From Adenophora triphylla var. japonica (taxonomy: Eukaryota; Streptophyta; Magnoliopsida; Asterales; Campanulaceae), in the NCBI GenBank assembly GCA_022495995.1, contig JAFEMH010001247.1, forward strand, positions 186,001-250,000: a stretch of 64,000 nt of DNA, written 5' to 3'. Shown here one piece after another: positions 37,026 through 49,201 of the stretch; the first letter of the stretch is position 1, and each line of letters starts with the position of its first letter. Under the pieces are notes generated by a model that was given only the letters and a program-made list of their open reading frames with translations, was not told the origin of the DNA and searched no databases. Both the position numbers and the translations under genes were made by a program.

Positions 37026-38942
37026 ATACCTTAACCAAGGCAGCCTCGGTTGGATTTGGGGGTAATCACCGAACAAACTAGCAACACCGTCCTGAAACAC
37101 AAAAATTTTCAGCTCACCAAAGCTCCGTACGTGCCACCTAGGAGCTACATCAAAGAAGAAGTCATCAGTTTCTACCTTGACGAGCTAGCTACCAACATGG
37201 AGGCCAGGGAGCAAGCTCTGGTAATTCCGGGGTTGATAGATGGTTGTACGACTAGCAGAATACTGGTAGATACATGGGCTTGCAAGGACATCCTCTACTA
37301 CAGATCTTTCAAAGAAATGAGACTGACGAAGGAAAGATTGTCGTCCTACGATGTCGGCTTGAAGGCTTCACCAACCACAGGGTGGAGGCCAAGGGGCAGG
37401 TCGAGCTGGAGGTCGACATAGGACAATACCCTTTCAGGCTCGTGGCTAAGGTAACTTTCATTGTTATAGATGTGATAAGTGATTATGCTACTATCTTTGA
37501 TATTCCAGACCAGGTAGCACTAGGAATGGTGGCCTCAATCCCCCATCAGCGGGTCAAGTTTCCTACCTTGGCTGGAATAGGCTGCGTTCAGAGTACAGCT
37601 CGAGCTTATCTTGATTACGTCCTCCGAACAAGAAAGAAGAGAGAACTAGAAATTGAAACTCCCGAGGCAAGCTGGAAACATTCAAAATCTGTCACCACAA
37701 CATCAAGGATATCTACAATCACCTGTGTTGACGAGGCAACCTATCACTCACATGACCATGTCATGATCGAGCCGACACATCCCTCTCTAAATACCATGGT
37801 CGAAACAGATACAGTTATGGTTGACCAAGTCATCATAGGAGAGCTAAGCCTACAGATCAACCAAAACTCGAGGGCCACCACTGGGGAGATTGCAACTGAA
37901 TTGGACGATATGATTGTTGAAGAGGCTCCACACTTGGGGGCCGAGGAAAGACAAAGGGTTCGTGAAATTATCATCGAGACCCTGCAGTTCAGATATGGTC
38001 CGGAGCTAGAGCCCATGGACGAGCTAGAGGAAATAGCAACCAATCCCTCCTACCCTGATCAAAAAATTCAAGTAGGAAGACAACTGTCATCAGATGAAAG
38101 GGGAGAGATTGTGGATTTGTTGAAGGAAAGCAATGATGTCTTTGCCTGGAGGGTTGAAGACATGAAGGCGATCAAGGAAGAGGTCGCCGTTCACAGGCTG
38201 GAGGTTAATCTGACCGTCAAATTCAAGGAGCAGAAGCTAAGGAGTTTTGCTCGTGATAAAGAAGAGGCAATAAAACTTGTGGTAGACAAAATTTTAAGTG
38301 CAGGAATTATCAAGGAGGTCTCCCATACCACCTGGCCAGCAAATGTGGTGATGGTAAAAAAAGGCCAATGGCAAGTGGCGTATGTGTGTCGACTTCACCA
38401 ATCTCAATCTTGCTTGCCCGAAAGATAGCTACCCACTTCCAGGAATTGTCAAACTTGTGGATTCTATAGCTGGACACACTACTTTGAGTTTTCTCGATGC
38501 ATATTCAGGCTACCATCAGATAAAGATGCATAAGGACGACATAGTGAAGACTGCCTTCCAAGATGCCAGAGGTATATATTGCTACAACATGATGCCCTTC
38601 GGGCTGAATAATGCCGTAGCTACTTACCAGAGGATGGTCAACAAGGTCTTTGTTACCCAAATTGGTTGAAACATGGAGGCCTACGTCGACGATATGGTCA
38701 TCAAAACAAAGACTGAATGTCACGTGGTCGACCTAAAGGAAGCGTTTGCCAATTTGCGGGCAAACGACATGAAGCTCAATCCGAGCAAATGCGTATTTGG
38801 GGTAGCAGCAGGAAAATTTATGGGTTTCGTGGTCTCTCAAAGAGGTATTGAAGCCAATCCCGAGAAGATTAAGGCTTTGGTCGACATGAAGGAGCCTACG
38901 TGTATTAAAGAGATGCAGCGACTAAACGGTAGGGTGGCAGCC
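37026..38942 (+). pseudogene. Tat-lineage Ty3/gypsy protease-RT fragment (decayed)
   Basis: Blocks in plus orientation: a protease-like region (VIPGLIDGCTTSRILVDT, where the usual glycine and serine after VDT are replaced by WAC), a linker frame 37274-38428, an RT start (38382-38669, FLDAYSGYHQIKM and MMPFGL), a stop, then YVDDMVIKTK to VQRLNGR-like sequence (38673-38942). Three frames and stops separate them. The RT part is closely similar to the pol at 61121-63757, so it belongs to the same lineage. The element is cut at both ends: by the TIR element at ~37020 and by MULE sequence at 38943. Confidence 0.75.
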
Positions 38943-39561
38943 TGTAACGACCCCAAATTTCCATAATATAAAGACTTTGTCCATTGCATAGATTCTTCCC
39001 TTCGTTTATAGAACAACTCCATCAATTGCTCACGAATTGTGTTAACCAATGCTATTATTGGAAGACCGCGTGCTTTAAGTATCCATCCATTGAAGGATTC
39101 TACAACATTTGTAGTTAGGTGTCCATACCGAGTCCCTCGTGCATATACTTCGGCCCAACGACATGGATCAGAATCCTTTAACCATTCATAAGCTTCTACT
39201 GAAATATTTTGATCTTTTCCAAATTTTCATTGAACCATTCAACTCTCACTGACCTTGCTGCTGCATAGACTAAGTTCTTTATTATATCTCGCCCACCTTG
39301 TCTAACTTTCCCTGATAATGTACCCATCAAATTTGCAACCAAGTGGTGCACTCAAAAAGCATGATAGCTGTCGGGAAAAACTTGCAAAACGGAATTAACC
39401 AATCCCGGATGTCGATCAGATATGAATGTTAAACTATCAACTCCTTCAAGAATTATCTTAAGGCTACACAAGAACCATAACCAATTTTCTTGAGTTTCAC
39501 CAAGAACCACACTAAAAGCAACCGGAAACATTTGGTTATTAGCATCAATGGCAACCGGAAA
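38943..39561 (-). pseudogene. MULE (MuDR-type) transposase fragment
   Basis: On the minus strand 39564-39352 reads DANNQMFPVAFSVVLGE, ENWLWFLCSLK and LTFISDRHPGLV, matching the catalytic DDE core of Mutator-like transposases. Further decayed homology continues to 38943 with stops. No TIR is visible. The fragment abuts the partial NOL10 copy. Confidence 0.7.
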
Positions 39562-41034
39562 CATCTGGTGAAGACAGATTAAAGATATTTATCATCATAA
39601 AAAATCATCAACGTTCAGCAGAAAGTAGGCTCAGCTAGGCATTGTAGTAAAAGGGCACAGAAATCTAGGAGAACATTAACCGAGTGAGGGGAAGGATCAA
39701 CGTTGATACTATTTAGATTGTGTTAGTACATAAATAAATATGAGAAGAAACACGACATATAGAAAGTGAAATTGTAATACCTTGGAATTCGCAAACTGTA
39801 GTGACTTCCATATTTGTCATGTAGGCGAACAGAACGATAAGCAAAAAGGAATGCAAGCTTTGAATAGTCATCGCCCAAAACCTGTTGCAACAACATTCAG
39901 ATATCAATGTGTCTATTAGAAGTGTAAGATATAATCAAACCTATAAAACGACGACATTATGGTGTCCCAAAAGGAAATGAGAAAAGGAAAATAGTATTGT
40001 AGAAGTGTTGTCCTTGAGGCAAGAAAACATGAGCACAAGATATATTATATATAAATCAAGACTCTATGCTCCAAGTACCCCAAATCATTTTGGGACTAAA
40101 GCTTTGTTGTTGTTGTTGTTGTATTGGTGTAGGCAAAAAGGTACGAGAACAGGCTGAAGCAGCTGAGCTATCTAAGCAAGAATCCATCCTAGAAGCATAC
40201 CTAGCAATCATAAAATGATTTTTAGGATACACTAACAAGAAACTAAAATGACTGGACACATACTATTTCGATCTGACAGGAAATAATGTCTTAACGAAAA
40301 AAAGACATGGATATACGGGAGGTACCTAAATTCACAAGGCTTCAGACGAATAGACTAAATGTTAAAGGACATTAAGGCCTTTAAGATTTAAGCAATATTT
40401 GCCAATTTTGCAAATATTCTGATGTAATAAAACAGTTCTCTTTATTGGTATGCCATCGTTAGTTATCTTTAGAATAAGGTGGTAAGTTTGGAAGCATCCG
40501 CAGGGAACACGGCATTCATAAAACAAGAGTGCAATACCAAAGTAAGAGGCATTTTGTTCTTTGTTCTTCCCATGTACTTTAGATGTAATCTCTTCTTTAC
40601 TTGAAACAATTTAACTTCTAAGAAACAAAAGGACAGGAACCAGTATACACCAATATTACACATCGCATCAATTGCTTCACATAAAAGCCTACAACAATCC
40701 TGATGGAAAGCAGCCACTTAGAATTCTAAACTGAAAGATGTATAACAAACAGGTGCTGATTTGCGCGGTTAACTAATTGGATATCGAAAAGGGTACCTGA
40801 AAATTAATTATCTCTGACACCAAAGTTCTTTCAAACTTCAATGACAGTTCCCTAAATTCATATACTTTGACTTGTGGCGGGTAGATACCTGAAATACAAC
40901 ATTACATCTATAAGGTTCGTTCGCTGCTAAACCAAAATTTAACATTGCAGTTGAAAAATATTTACATCAACATGCTAAGTTTAGGATAACCTGTTGCAAG
41001 AAGAAACTCTCCATCAGGAGTTGCCTTAACTCTT
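39562..41034 (-). pseudogene. Partial NOL10 copy (internal exons)
   Basis: The segment matches 24145-24662 followed directly by 32981-33905, so it lacks the 8-kb Helitron. Exon equivalents lie at about 39780-39885, 40799-40890 and 40990-41034 (the last cut off). In the first exon the conserved FLCADRSVRLHAKYG has become FLFAYRSVRLHDKYG, three replacements in a strongly conserved stretch. This copy is more divergent than the one at 44070-55650. It has no start and no 3' half. Confidence 0.85.
40076..40121 (+). repeat. RTE LINE 3' tail, uninterrupted
   Basis: TACCCCAAATCATTTTGGGA followed by CTAAAGCTTTG(TTG)n. This corresponds to the site occupied by the 8-kb Helitron in the main locus. Confidence 0.8.
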
Positions 41035-41325
41035 CGCCCCCTCTCTCTAATCTATTCTATTAGTGTATGTGTTTGTACTTAACTCTTCTCCCCAAAATTA
41101 AATGCAGGGAAATTAAGGATTAGGGTATTAACTCACCCATAAATTCAGACTACTATGAGAAATGCTACTATCCTAGAGAGAGCCCGGCGACGTAACGATC
41201 GATTGAAGCTAGATTCGGATCAATTTACATGATTGGAGTTGAGGATAAGACAATTATCTTACACCTCAATTTCCCCACTATCAATCAGGTAATAAAGCCT
41301 GATTTTTGACAATTTCTTACGATTT

Positions 41326-41819
41326 TTTGATTTGAGAATTTGCTATTATATTCTTCCATTTTTTTAATTACGCTTCAAAATTTACTTTTGGTCACTTATT
41401 AAGATGGGGATGAAGGAGAAAAAAACTATTGGGAGTGGATGACACGTGCCATTACATCATTTTCACTAGAAGCAGCAATTGGACGCAATTTAACGTTGGA
41501 TGAACACAATTCAATTTAATGAAAATGCTATATGTTTGTGCTTGAAAGTCAGATTTCATAGTTTCCTTGATTTTGATTTGAGAATTTTGCTATTATATTC
41601 TTTCATTTTTTTAATTACGTTTAAAAATTTACTTTTGGTCACTTATTAAGATGGGGATGAAGGAGAAAAAAAAAACTATTTGGAGTGGATGACACGAGCC
41701 ATTACATCATTTTCACTAGAAGCAGCAATTGGACACATTCTAACGTTGGATGAACACAATTCAATTAAATGAAAATGCTATATGTTTGCGCTTGAAAGTC
41801 AGATTTCATAGTTTCCTTG
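41326..41819. repeat. ~247-bp direct tandem duplication
   Basis: GATTTGAGAATTTGCTATTA to TCATAGTTTCCTTG occurs twice (41326-41568 and ~41574-41819) with few differences. Confidence 0.85.
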
Positions 41820-42462
41820 GAAAACGAAAACTGATTTAGGAATTGGAGGGAGTGTGACCCTGTAAATGCCAATTTTTTGTGTGGGTCAGGGTGTGTTCAT
41901 GTGAAGATTTAAGAATATTCTACAGTCTATGTGTTTATCATTTAACTTGAGGAACCCATGTAGAAACCTTGTTTGTTGGCTTGCTTTATTAGGGCATGAT
42001 TGCACTTTCCAGTTCTTTGTTTTTACCTTTTCTTTTTTGGTATACGGTGAAACTGAAGCGGAGTTGTCAACTTGTTGTTAGTTGTCCCGCATTTGAAGGC
42101 AAAGAAAAAGAGTTATCGGGCCAACACATATATTGAAAAATTGAAGGAAAAATATTTGACTGGTTTGAAGTTTTGTTTGGTTGCGTTAGAAGAATGGGGA
42201 GAATATACTATGAAAATATCTGGCTGAACAAAGCTTTGTTAAACAATTTGCTTTGTTTGTTAAGAAGGGACCATTGAGATGCTAAATAAATACATTGGCT
42301 CATTTCTTTCCATAGACCAACATTTTTAACTAAGTCTATTCCTTAAATTGATTTTGTATTTAGTCCACTTAGCATGAGTTTGAACTTTTTGAGATCATAA
42401 TGTGAAGTTGTATTAAACTGCAGTCTTAGTTTTCTATTATTAATATGTTTTGCTCTAAAACA

Positions 42463-43604
42463 GGTTATAAACTCAAAGCCATGAATGAGGACGAGCATCC
42501 AAGAACTGATCCTTCCGAAGAAATAGTTGTGGGTGAAAGCCCCTCATTAGAAACCCAATTGCTAGAATTGAATGGCGACACTGAGGTATTGGACATTCCT
42601 AATTTCGCTGACAACCTGAGAGCCCATATGGTTGATGATAGTGAGAACGAAGTTGTGCTGGATAGTGATGATGAAGAAATACAAAGGAACGGAATTTTGT
42701 GATCATGAAAGAATGTCTTGTGATGGACTGAGGAACCATGGGACACAATTCGGTGAGACCCCTAATGAGTATAAGAAGCGGCTTGAATCCTGTTAAATTT
42801 CACTGTTAGGTCGGTATTATTTGTTGTCAAACTTGAAGCTTTTTTTTTTTTTTAAAAAAAAAACACATGTCTATCTTTATATGTTGATAAAGAGCTTTAG
42901 AACTCAAAAGTTAATTGATGTGAAGATAATTGATTTTTAAATTAAATTTCAGTAATGTCTCTTTGGGATGATCGAGTTTTGAGTTTTAACTATATCGAGG
43001 TCTCAAAATCACTTGTCTCAAACCATTTCCGGTACTTAAGCTTTCAGCCAGTGCACTTCTGGACAGATAATCTCTATAGACATTATGTTAAATGCTAAGG
43101 ACAGTATACATGTGTGTGTTTATCTTGACGAATACCAAATGCTTGTCTAAATTGGAGGGTATAATTTTGACTCAAATTTATTATTTCCTGTCAGGATTTT
43201 TAATGAGACGGGGTAGTGCGATTCTTTGTATCAAAGTCGATGCGGCAAATAGTTTGGCTAAAAGCAGTTTGACTGACATGGGAAGCAACCATGGGGTTTG
43301 TTCAGATCATGTTGACCCTCGGTATGAGCAAGCAGCACTGGACTTTGTGGGTCACTATCTATCAGTTAATGATGTGAACTTGCCTCAAGAAGTTGAAATT
43401 GGTAATCCTCACAAGTTAACATCACCTCCTGCATTAAGTGCAAAGGGGTCTTGGAATTTGGCAAGGGGAGCCAATTTTAGAACCAAAGTTTTGGATTCTC
43501 GAACCTTTGATTGGGATGACAATCAACCTGAACTGATCTTTGGTTGGAAATCCCATAGGACGAGATCTGTTTTGATGCCTCAGCTTGCTAATAACCTGAA
43601 CTGA
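42463..43604 (+). pseudogene. Fragments resembling the N-terminal region of a plant BRCT-domain protein
   Basis: After a CAG acceptor at 42462 the frame includes ETQLLELNGDTEVLDIPNF and SENEVVLDSDDEE. A second frame (43201-43604) includes PRYEQAALDFVGHYLSVND, SAKGSWNLARGAN and RTFDWDDN. The order and motifs (ETQ..L.GDTEVLD, VVLDSDDE, ALDFV, SAKG..LA, FDWDD) recall the acidic N-terminus of PTIP-like BRCT proteins of plants. The BRCT repeats themselves are absent, and frames are broken between and after these parts. The name is by pattern memory; the segment lies between two NOL10 copies and was probably moved there by a transposon whose ends I cannot define. Confidence 0.4.
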
Positions 43605-43924
43605 TCTTTGGTGGATTTAATATTACGGGTTTACTAAACAATTTTATAGGCTTATATAAAAGACCGACCTCTTATCTGATATGTCGGTTAAGAGTCTATC
43701 CCCATGTCAGGCAAGCCTTGCCATAAGGGCTGAGCTCAACTTGATATATACACTTGGTTGATGGAGTCAATCCTGATTCACTAATACCAAGCACAAGCTC
43801 GTCATGTGAGCAAAGACAGGTTCTATAGGTTAAAAATTATTGAATAAACCAACAAAAAACGAACACCACACGTAAGGCTAAGACTAACATGGAGATGTTA
43901 AAATGTTTTCTGAAAAAATGTCTG

Positions 43925-44031
43925 TTGTGAACGATGTTCTTCGGAGATCGTTTCATCTATGATAGGTAAAAGCCCAAGTTCAGAAGGGACAACTCCTCTG
44001 CAAAGTGTTTCAAGAGTGTCGAGACCAGACA
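43925..44031 (-). other. Exon-like open segment, unidentified
   Basis: After a pyrimidine tract and TTGTAG acceptor (minus), the frame reads SGLDTLETLCRGVVPSELGL, then LPIIDETISEEH. It ends just short of the duplication boundary at 44070. It looks coding but I cannot identify it. Confidence 0.3.
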
Positions 44032-44769
44032 CTACAAAAGAAGAAATTGTCGTTTGAAAGAGGACAATGTAGTCACAGAGAATATACTCATCCTAAAAAA
44101 TACCATGACTAAAATCATAATATCGAATATGAATTCCAAATGTAAAACCTAGTCCTTAAATTAATTTCATGCCCCCTTTCCTAAGGTGCATGAAGACATA
44201 CCATTCCATATAAATAAATAACTTCACCGCCTTCCTCTTCCCCGTCCTCTGCCTCTGCCTCCATCCCGCCCATGACCCCCTCCTCTTCCATCGCCATGAC
44301 CACCTCCTTTCCCACCGCCAAGAAAACCTGATCTATCTGGCTTCAACTTCAGTGACTGGACTCCCCTTCTCTTTCCATGGTGGTTATCCTCATCATCCCT
44401 ATCGGCTTCCTTGTACCTTGCTGAGCATCTAGCGAAGAAGGAAATCTCTCTTGATCCTCCGGGACCCAGCTTAACATCATTGAATCTACGTGGATTTCTT
44501 TCATTACTACTCAACGCTGCCACCCTCTCTCCTAGTGGAAGGGCATCCACTTTCGCTAATGATTTATGTTTCCAAAATGCTTCTGCATGCCTTTGATCCT
44601 TCACTTCGTATAATATGCAACAGATTTTTAAATAATATATTATTATTTCCTTTGCTTATTCTTATGCATTTCATCAAGGAGAAAAAAAAAGTAGACCTGA
44701 TATCGAGTTTAGATATTAATTCAGCTCATTGTTTGATAACAAAATTGTATCAAATCAAAAAATATCAAA

Positions 44770-45080
44770 TGCTCCCTATATCCCTAAATGAGTGTCCATT
44801 TCGGTCTTTGAGAGACATTCGAAAAATATTTACTTTTTAGCAATCTTACAAATAAATATACACGGTACCTTTATTATATACACATTGTAGACTCATTTCG
44901 TACAAGAGAATTGTTTTTCCTTTCCATACTATTTACACTATCATGGAATGAGATTTGTGGTAATGGAATTTTTATACTGTTAGAGGTGAATTTAGTGCCT
45001 TCCTTGAAAAGAAGGCTCTTTTAGGGACATTTTTTTTGGGAAAATTGACACTTGTTCAGGGAGGGACAGAGGGAGTAGCA
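44770..45080. mobile_element. MITE, duplicate of 6751-7060
   Basis: Same termini and position in the duplicated intron. Confidence 0.7.
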
Positions 45081-45720
45081 TAAACCAAACAAAGATAATC
45101 CAATGTTTATAATATGAAGTGTACCACGTAATGTGCATGTAACGAAAGATGTGAGCATGCTTTTGACTCAAAACAAGGAATGAAGATCTTACCTCGGGGC
45201 CCGAGATTTCTTTTCTCTAGTGTTATCATTATCAGCATCTGATGACTGTGAAGCATCAGAATCACTTGCACTTAGCTCCGCATCATCCATAACTGGTTCA
45301 AAATGTTCCTCAACCAAAGACGGTTGAGTGTTGGATGCAACAGGGTGTAATGCCAAATATTCTGGAGAAAACTCGTCCACTTCAAAGTCCTGCAGGCCAA
45401 GAATCATAAAGAATTACTCCTATGACAAGCTGACTCGAAGGTTTGCAAAAATGCAAGATGAAAGTGCATTGCATAGGGAAACCCAAGCTTTATATTTATA
45501 TATTACGGGTCCAGAACTTTTCTTCAGTGTGGGCCAAAACGGGAAAAAATGTACGTTTTTTTCTTTGGCCAAAATGGTATTATTTAAAGTTTGTAAGCAA
45601 ACAACTATAATTTTGAATATTCAAAAATAAAATAATAATTATATTATTATTTTGGAAAAGAAATTACAAGGTTCAACTAAAAGGAAAAGAATTTAGTTTT
45701 TTTTTCTTTTGCCAAAATGG

Positions 45721-45992
45721 TATTCCCTCCGTCCTACCCGAAAAAGGCACAAAGTTGGCCGTGCGTGGGAATTAAGGAAAGTGTATGGTGGAGTAAGTGT
45801 TGTGAGTATGAAAAGTGAGGTAGGAGTGAGAAAGTGGGGTAGGAAATAGTAAGTGAATAGTTATTGTGAGTATGACAAGTGGGTCTCATGAATAAAGAAG
45901 TGTTAAAAGGATTCCATTTTGGGTGTGTGCTTTTTTAAATGGGTCACCCAAAATGGAAATTTGTGCATTTTCAAGTGGGACGGAGGGAGTAT
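45721..45992. mobile_element. MITE, duplicate of 7687-7956
   Basis: Same termini; the right end reads GTGGGACGGAGGGAGTA, closer to the expected inverted repeat than in the other copy. Confidence 0.8.
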
Positions 45993-47034
45993 TATTTATA
46001 CTTTTGAAGCAAACAAATGTTTTAGAACAATTAAAAAGTCCAAAATGTAGAGTCTGGAAATTGAACCAGGACTCTTAAGGGCATAAAACCAACAACAGTT
46101 TTCCATCTGGGCAAGAAAGCTATAGTGGAACAAATTCATGGCAAAATATAATTTCTACTCTATATCCTCGGTAAAAAAAATAAATTTGAGTGTGGGCCAA
46201 GGCCCACCCTAGACTTGTAATGGATCTGCCGCCCCTCTATATATATATATAGAGAGAGAGAGAAAGAGGGAAACACATCTATCTATAACATTATACTAAA
46301 TCAAACACCAGCTTATGTCATCAATGGACACATGTCACTCAATCCTTCTTTTTTTCCTGCCAAAACCTTATGCTGACATCATTATTATATTTAATAAATA
46401 ATAAATAATTAATTTGATTAATACTATACTAATGTATAAAAAAAAGTAATGTAGTATTTATTAAGATTAATTGGGAAAATAAAAAGTCAATGTTAGTTAC
46501 GAGGTGTGTGAGTGGAACGGTAGCTATTTAATTCTTTGCTGGGCCACAAGGTAAAGCTTAGCAACAATAATAATGAATATGGAAATTGTATATTGACTGG
46601 ATAATAATTGCTATCCCCTGGAAAGGCTAGATGCATATGGAAAATGTACATTGACCGGCTAGAATACGAAAAGACCAACAGAAAAAAGGACTTCATTTTT
46701 GTCTCCACTGTGTATATAAATTTCGAGAAAAAAAAAATTGTACATTCTGTTTTTCCAAGCTGTAAAGTGTTGCAACTTGCAAGTTTTGGCAATTGCTGCA
46801 GATCTTCAAGGCTATTCACAAGTAAAGTAAGATGCATTTTCTATCTATACATTTGTTGCTTAAGATACATATATACAAATATTTACAACATTTATGTTTC
46901 TTTCGTTCTGTAGAGGTGGCATTGCAACATAATTTCATTGATGAAATTACTCCTAATAAAAAAACATGGAGGATCAAAGTACGAATTGTTCGGGCATGGA
47001 GAGGGCCAAGCTTTAGCAATCCCAATGAAGACAA

Positions 47035-47551
47035 TGTTGGGATTGGAGTCCTAAACTACAAGGAAGAAAAGGGGCCTAAGTCGGAGGAGTTGCTGAATCA
47101 AGAAGGAAATTCGGGGAAGACCTTCTGCCGTGGTGGGCGACCGCCCATGGGGGGGTGGGCGACCACCCATGAGTACAGAAAGTTTGGCTTCGGGGAATTT
47201 TGGCTTGGGCAACCGCCCATGTTGTCTTGGGCGACCGCCCACGTGTCGGATCAGAATTTTCTGCAGCAGATTTGTTTCCTATTTTGATTAGAACTCTTCT
47301 TAAATTAGATTTAGGGTTCCTTGTATAACTATATAAACATAGATCCGGCCTAGAACTCATTGTAGCAACATATTAGAGAGGTGTCTAATACATATTGGCT
47401 TGGCAATTGCCCCCGGACGTAGTTCACGAGTTGGTGAATGAACCGGGTAAACAACTCTTGTGTTCTTGTGTGTGATTGTTTCTTTCTTGTACGTGTGGGT
47501 GTGTTGATTTCTTTGTCTTGATTGCAACGGGGGAGCACCAATTTCACAACA
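47035..47551 (+). repeat. 5' LTR of the copia element
   Basis: 517 bp, TG...CA. Four GGGCG-NN-CGCCC modules lie at 47136-47235, two with a mutated base. A TATA-like CTATATAAAC lies at ~47330. Confidence 0.95.
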
Positions 47552-47553
47552 AC

Positions 47554-47565
47554 TGGTATCAGAGC
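47554..47565 (+). promoter_or_regulatory. Primer binding site
   Basis: TGGTATCAGAGC, two bases after the 5' LTR, complementary to the 3' end of initiator methionine tRNA. Confidence 0.95.
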
Positions 47566-47647
47566 TTTGGTTTGGTGGATTCAAAATCTTTTCATTAGTT
47601 GATTAATTTTGAATCGCGTTCTTGGGGATTTTGGTGAAGCAGTCAAG

Positions 47648-48928
47648 ATGAAGACCCAAATCGAGAAATTCAGCGGTGTGAATTTCACATTTTGGAAGAC
47701 AAGGATTGAAGACTACCTTTATTGTAAGGATCTTCATAAGCCCTTGAAGGAGAAGCCCGAAGACATGTCACAAGGGGATTGGGAGACGTTGGATCGGAAG
47801 GCGTTAGGAGCGGTAAGGAGTGCCCTAACCGACGACGTTGCACGGAACGCTATGGAGGCCAAGACAACGGTGGAGTTGCTACAAACGCTGTCGGACATGT
47901 ATGAGAAGCCGTCGAATATCAATAAGGTGCATTTGATAAAGAGGTTTGCGAATGCGAAGATGTCGGAAGGGGCGGACGGCGGCAAGTCATATCGGCAATT
48001 TCAAAGGTATGGTGGACCAATTGAAAAGTGTTGATATTACTTTCTCCGATGAAGTGCTAGCTTGTTTTCTTCTAAAGTCATTGCCTGATAGTTGGGAGGT
48101 TACTGTCACAACGATTAGTACGTCGAAAATAGCATTGGTGTATATGGAGGTTAGAGATCTCATCCTGCAAGAGGAGTTGCGAAGGAAAGAGAAAAGGGGA
48201 GAATCGTCCGTAGATGGGGCTGCACTTAGGGTGGAGAGAAATAGGGGGAGACCTAAGGGGAAAAAGGTCAAGTGCTACAATTGTGGTGAATTGGGGCACA
48301 TCAGTTATATTTGTCAGGAAAAGGTGGTGGTGCGCACGTGGTGGATGATGGTGGTGATGTATTAATCCTAGGGGAGGAGCAGTCGGGTGAAGATTGGGTG
48401 TTGGATTCTGGAGCTTCTTGTCATGCTAGTGGGGATGCAGAATCAATGAAGCGTTACAAAACCGGAGATTTTGGGGTTCTCTATCTTGGTGATGGTCAAC
48501 CATTGAAGATCAAAGGTAAGGGGGATGTAATGATGAAGACACCTAATGGGGCTGTTTTACAACTACACAACGTGATGCATGTTCCGGATTTGAGGAGGAG
48601 GGTGATTTCTGTGGGACAACTTGACAGTGAAGGATACGGTGTTTCTTTCATTGGTGGGTCTTGGGAAGTCACAAAAGGGGCTAAGGTGTTGGCTCATGGG
48701 GTTAAGGGGAAGACATTGTACTCTACCTACAATGTCGTTTTTCGTTCCGGTGGGAGCAAGAGGCTTAAGAACCGGCCTGTTGGTGTAAAAAGGGGAGACA
48801 TCAAGAAACGGTATGTTGGGGAGGACACAAAGTTGATCAACGCGGTGTGGATGTCCAAGGGCCCTAACAGAGAGCGATTTCAGACCAAGAATAGTCGATG
48901 CAAGAAACAAGGTGTGTCCAAGTTTTAA
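47648..48928 (+). pseudogene. Copia gag and protease (frameshifted)
   Basis: The gag starts at the ATG at 47648 (KTQIEKFSGVNFTFWKTRIE), as in Ty1/copia gag with its FxGxNFxxWK start. The frame shifts near 48000, resumes as FKGMVDQLKSVDITFSDEV and reaches the zinc knuckle CYNCGELGHISYICQ (~48270). It shifts again near 48320. The protease follows with the active-site WVLDSGASCHAS (~48396) and NVMHVPDLRRRVISVGQL. At KTLYSTYNV (~48730) the normal pol sequence breaks off, and ~65 unrelated residues run to a stop at 48928. Two frameshifts make even this part non-functional. Confidence 0.85.
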
Positions 48929-49186
48929 GGGGAGGCATTGCGAGGAAGGTGGGTCTGGAGGGAGAAGGCGAAGTTAGACTTGCGGGGAGAAATCAAGGTA
49001 GAAGCTGATTTGGGGAGGCAAGAACGATCTAACACGGAGAGATTGAAACGTCACTTGGTTTCAACTCGCCTTAGTACTTGAGGAGAGGTGCGGTAGTATC
49101 AAGCCAATATGGATGAGGGGGAATGTGTTCGAAGGTCTTTACTCCGTGGTGGGAGTTAATGGGTGAGTCTATGTTTGTTAGTTTAG

Positions 49187-49201
49187 TCTCCGGTGGGAGA
49201 T
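49187..49201 (+). promoter_or_regulatory. Polypurine tract of the copia element
   Basis: CCGGTGGGAGATT, purine-rich, adjoins the 3' LTR start TGTTGGG. Confidence 0.7.

Noticed and set aside
38505..38723. Minus-strand ORF over the Tat RT fragment
   Set aside because: It is antisense to recognisable RT motifs and has no similarity of its own.
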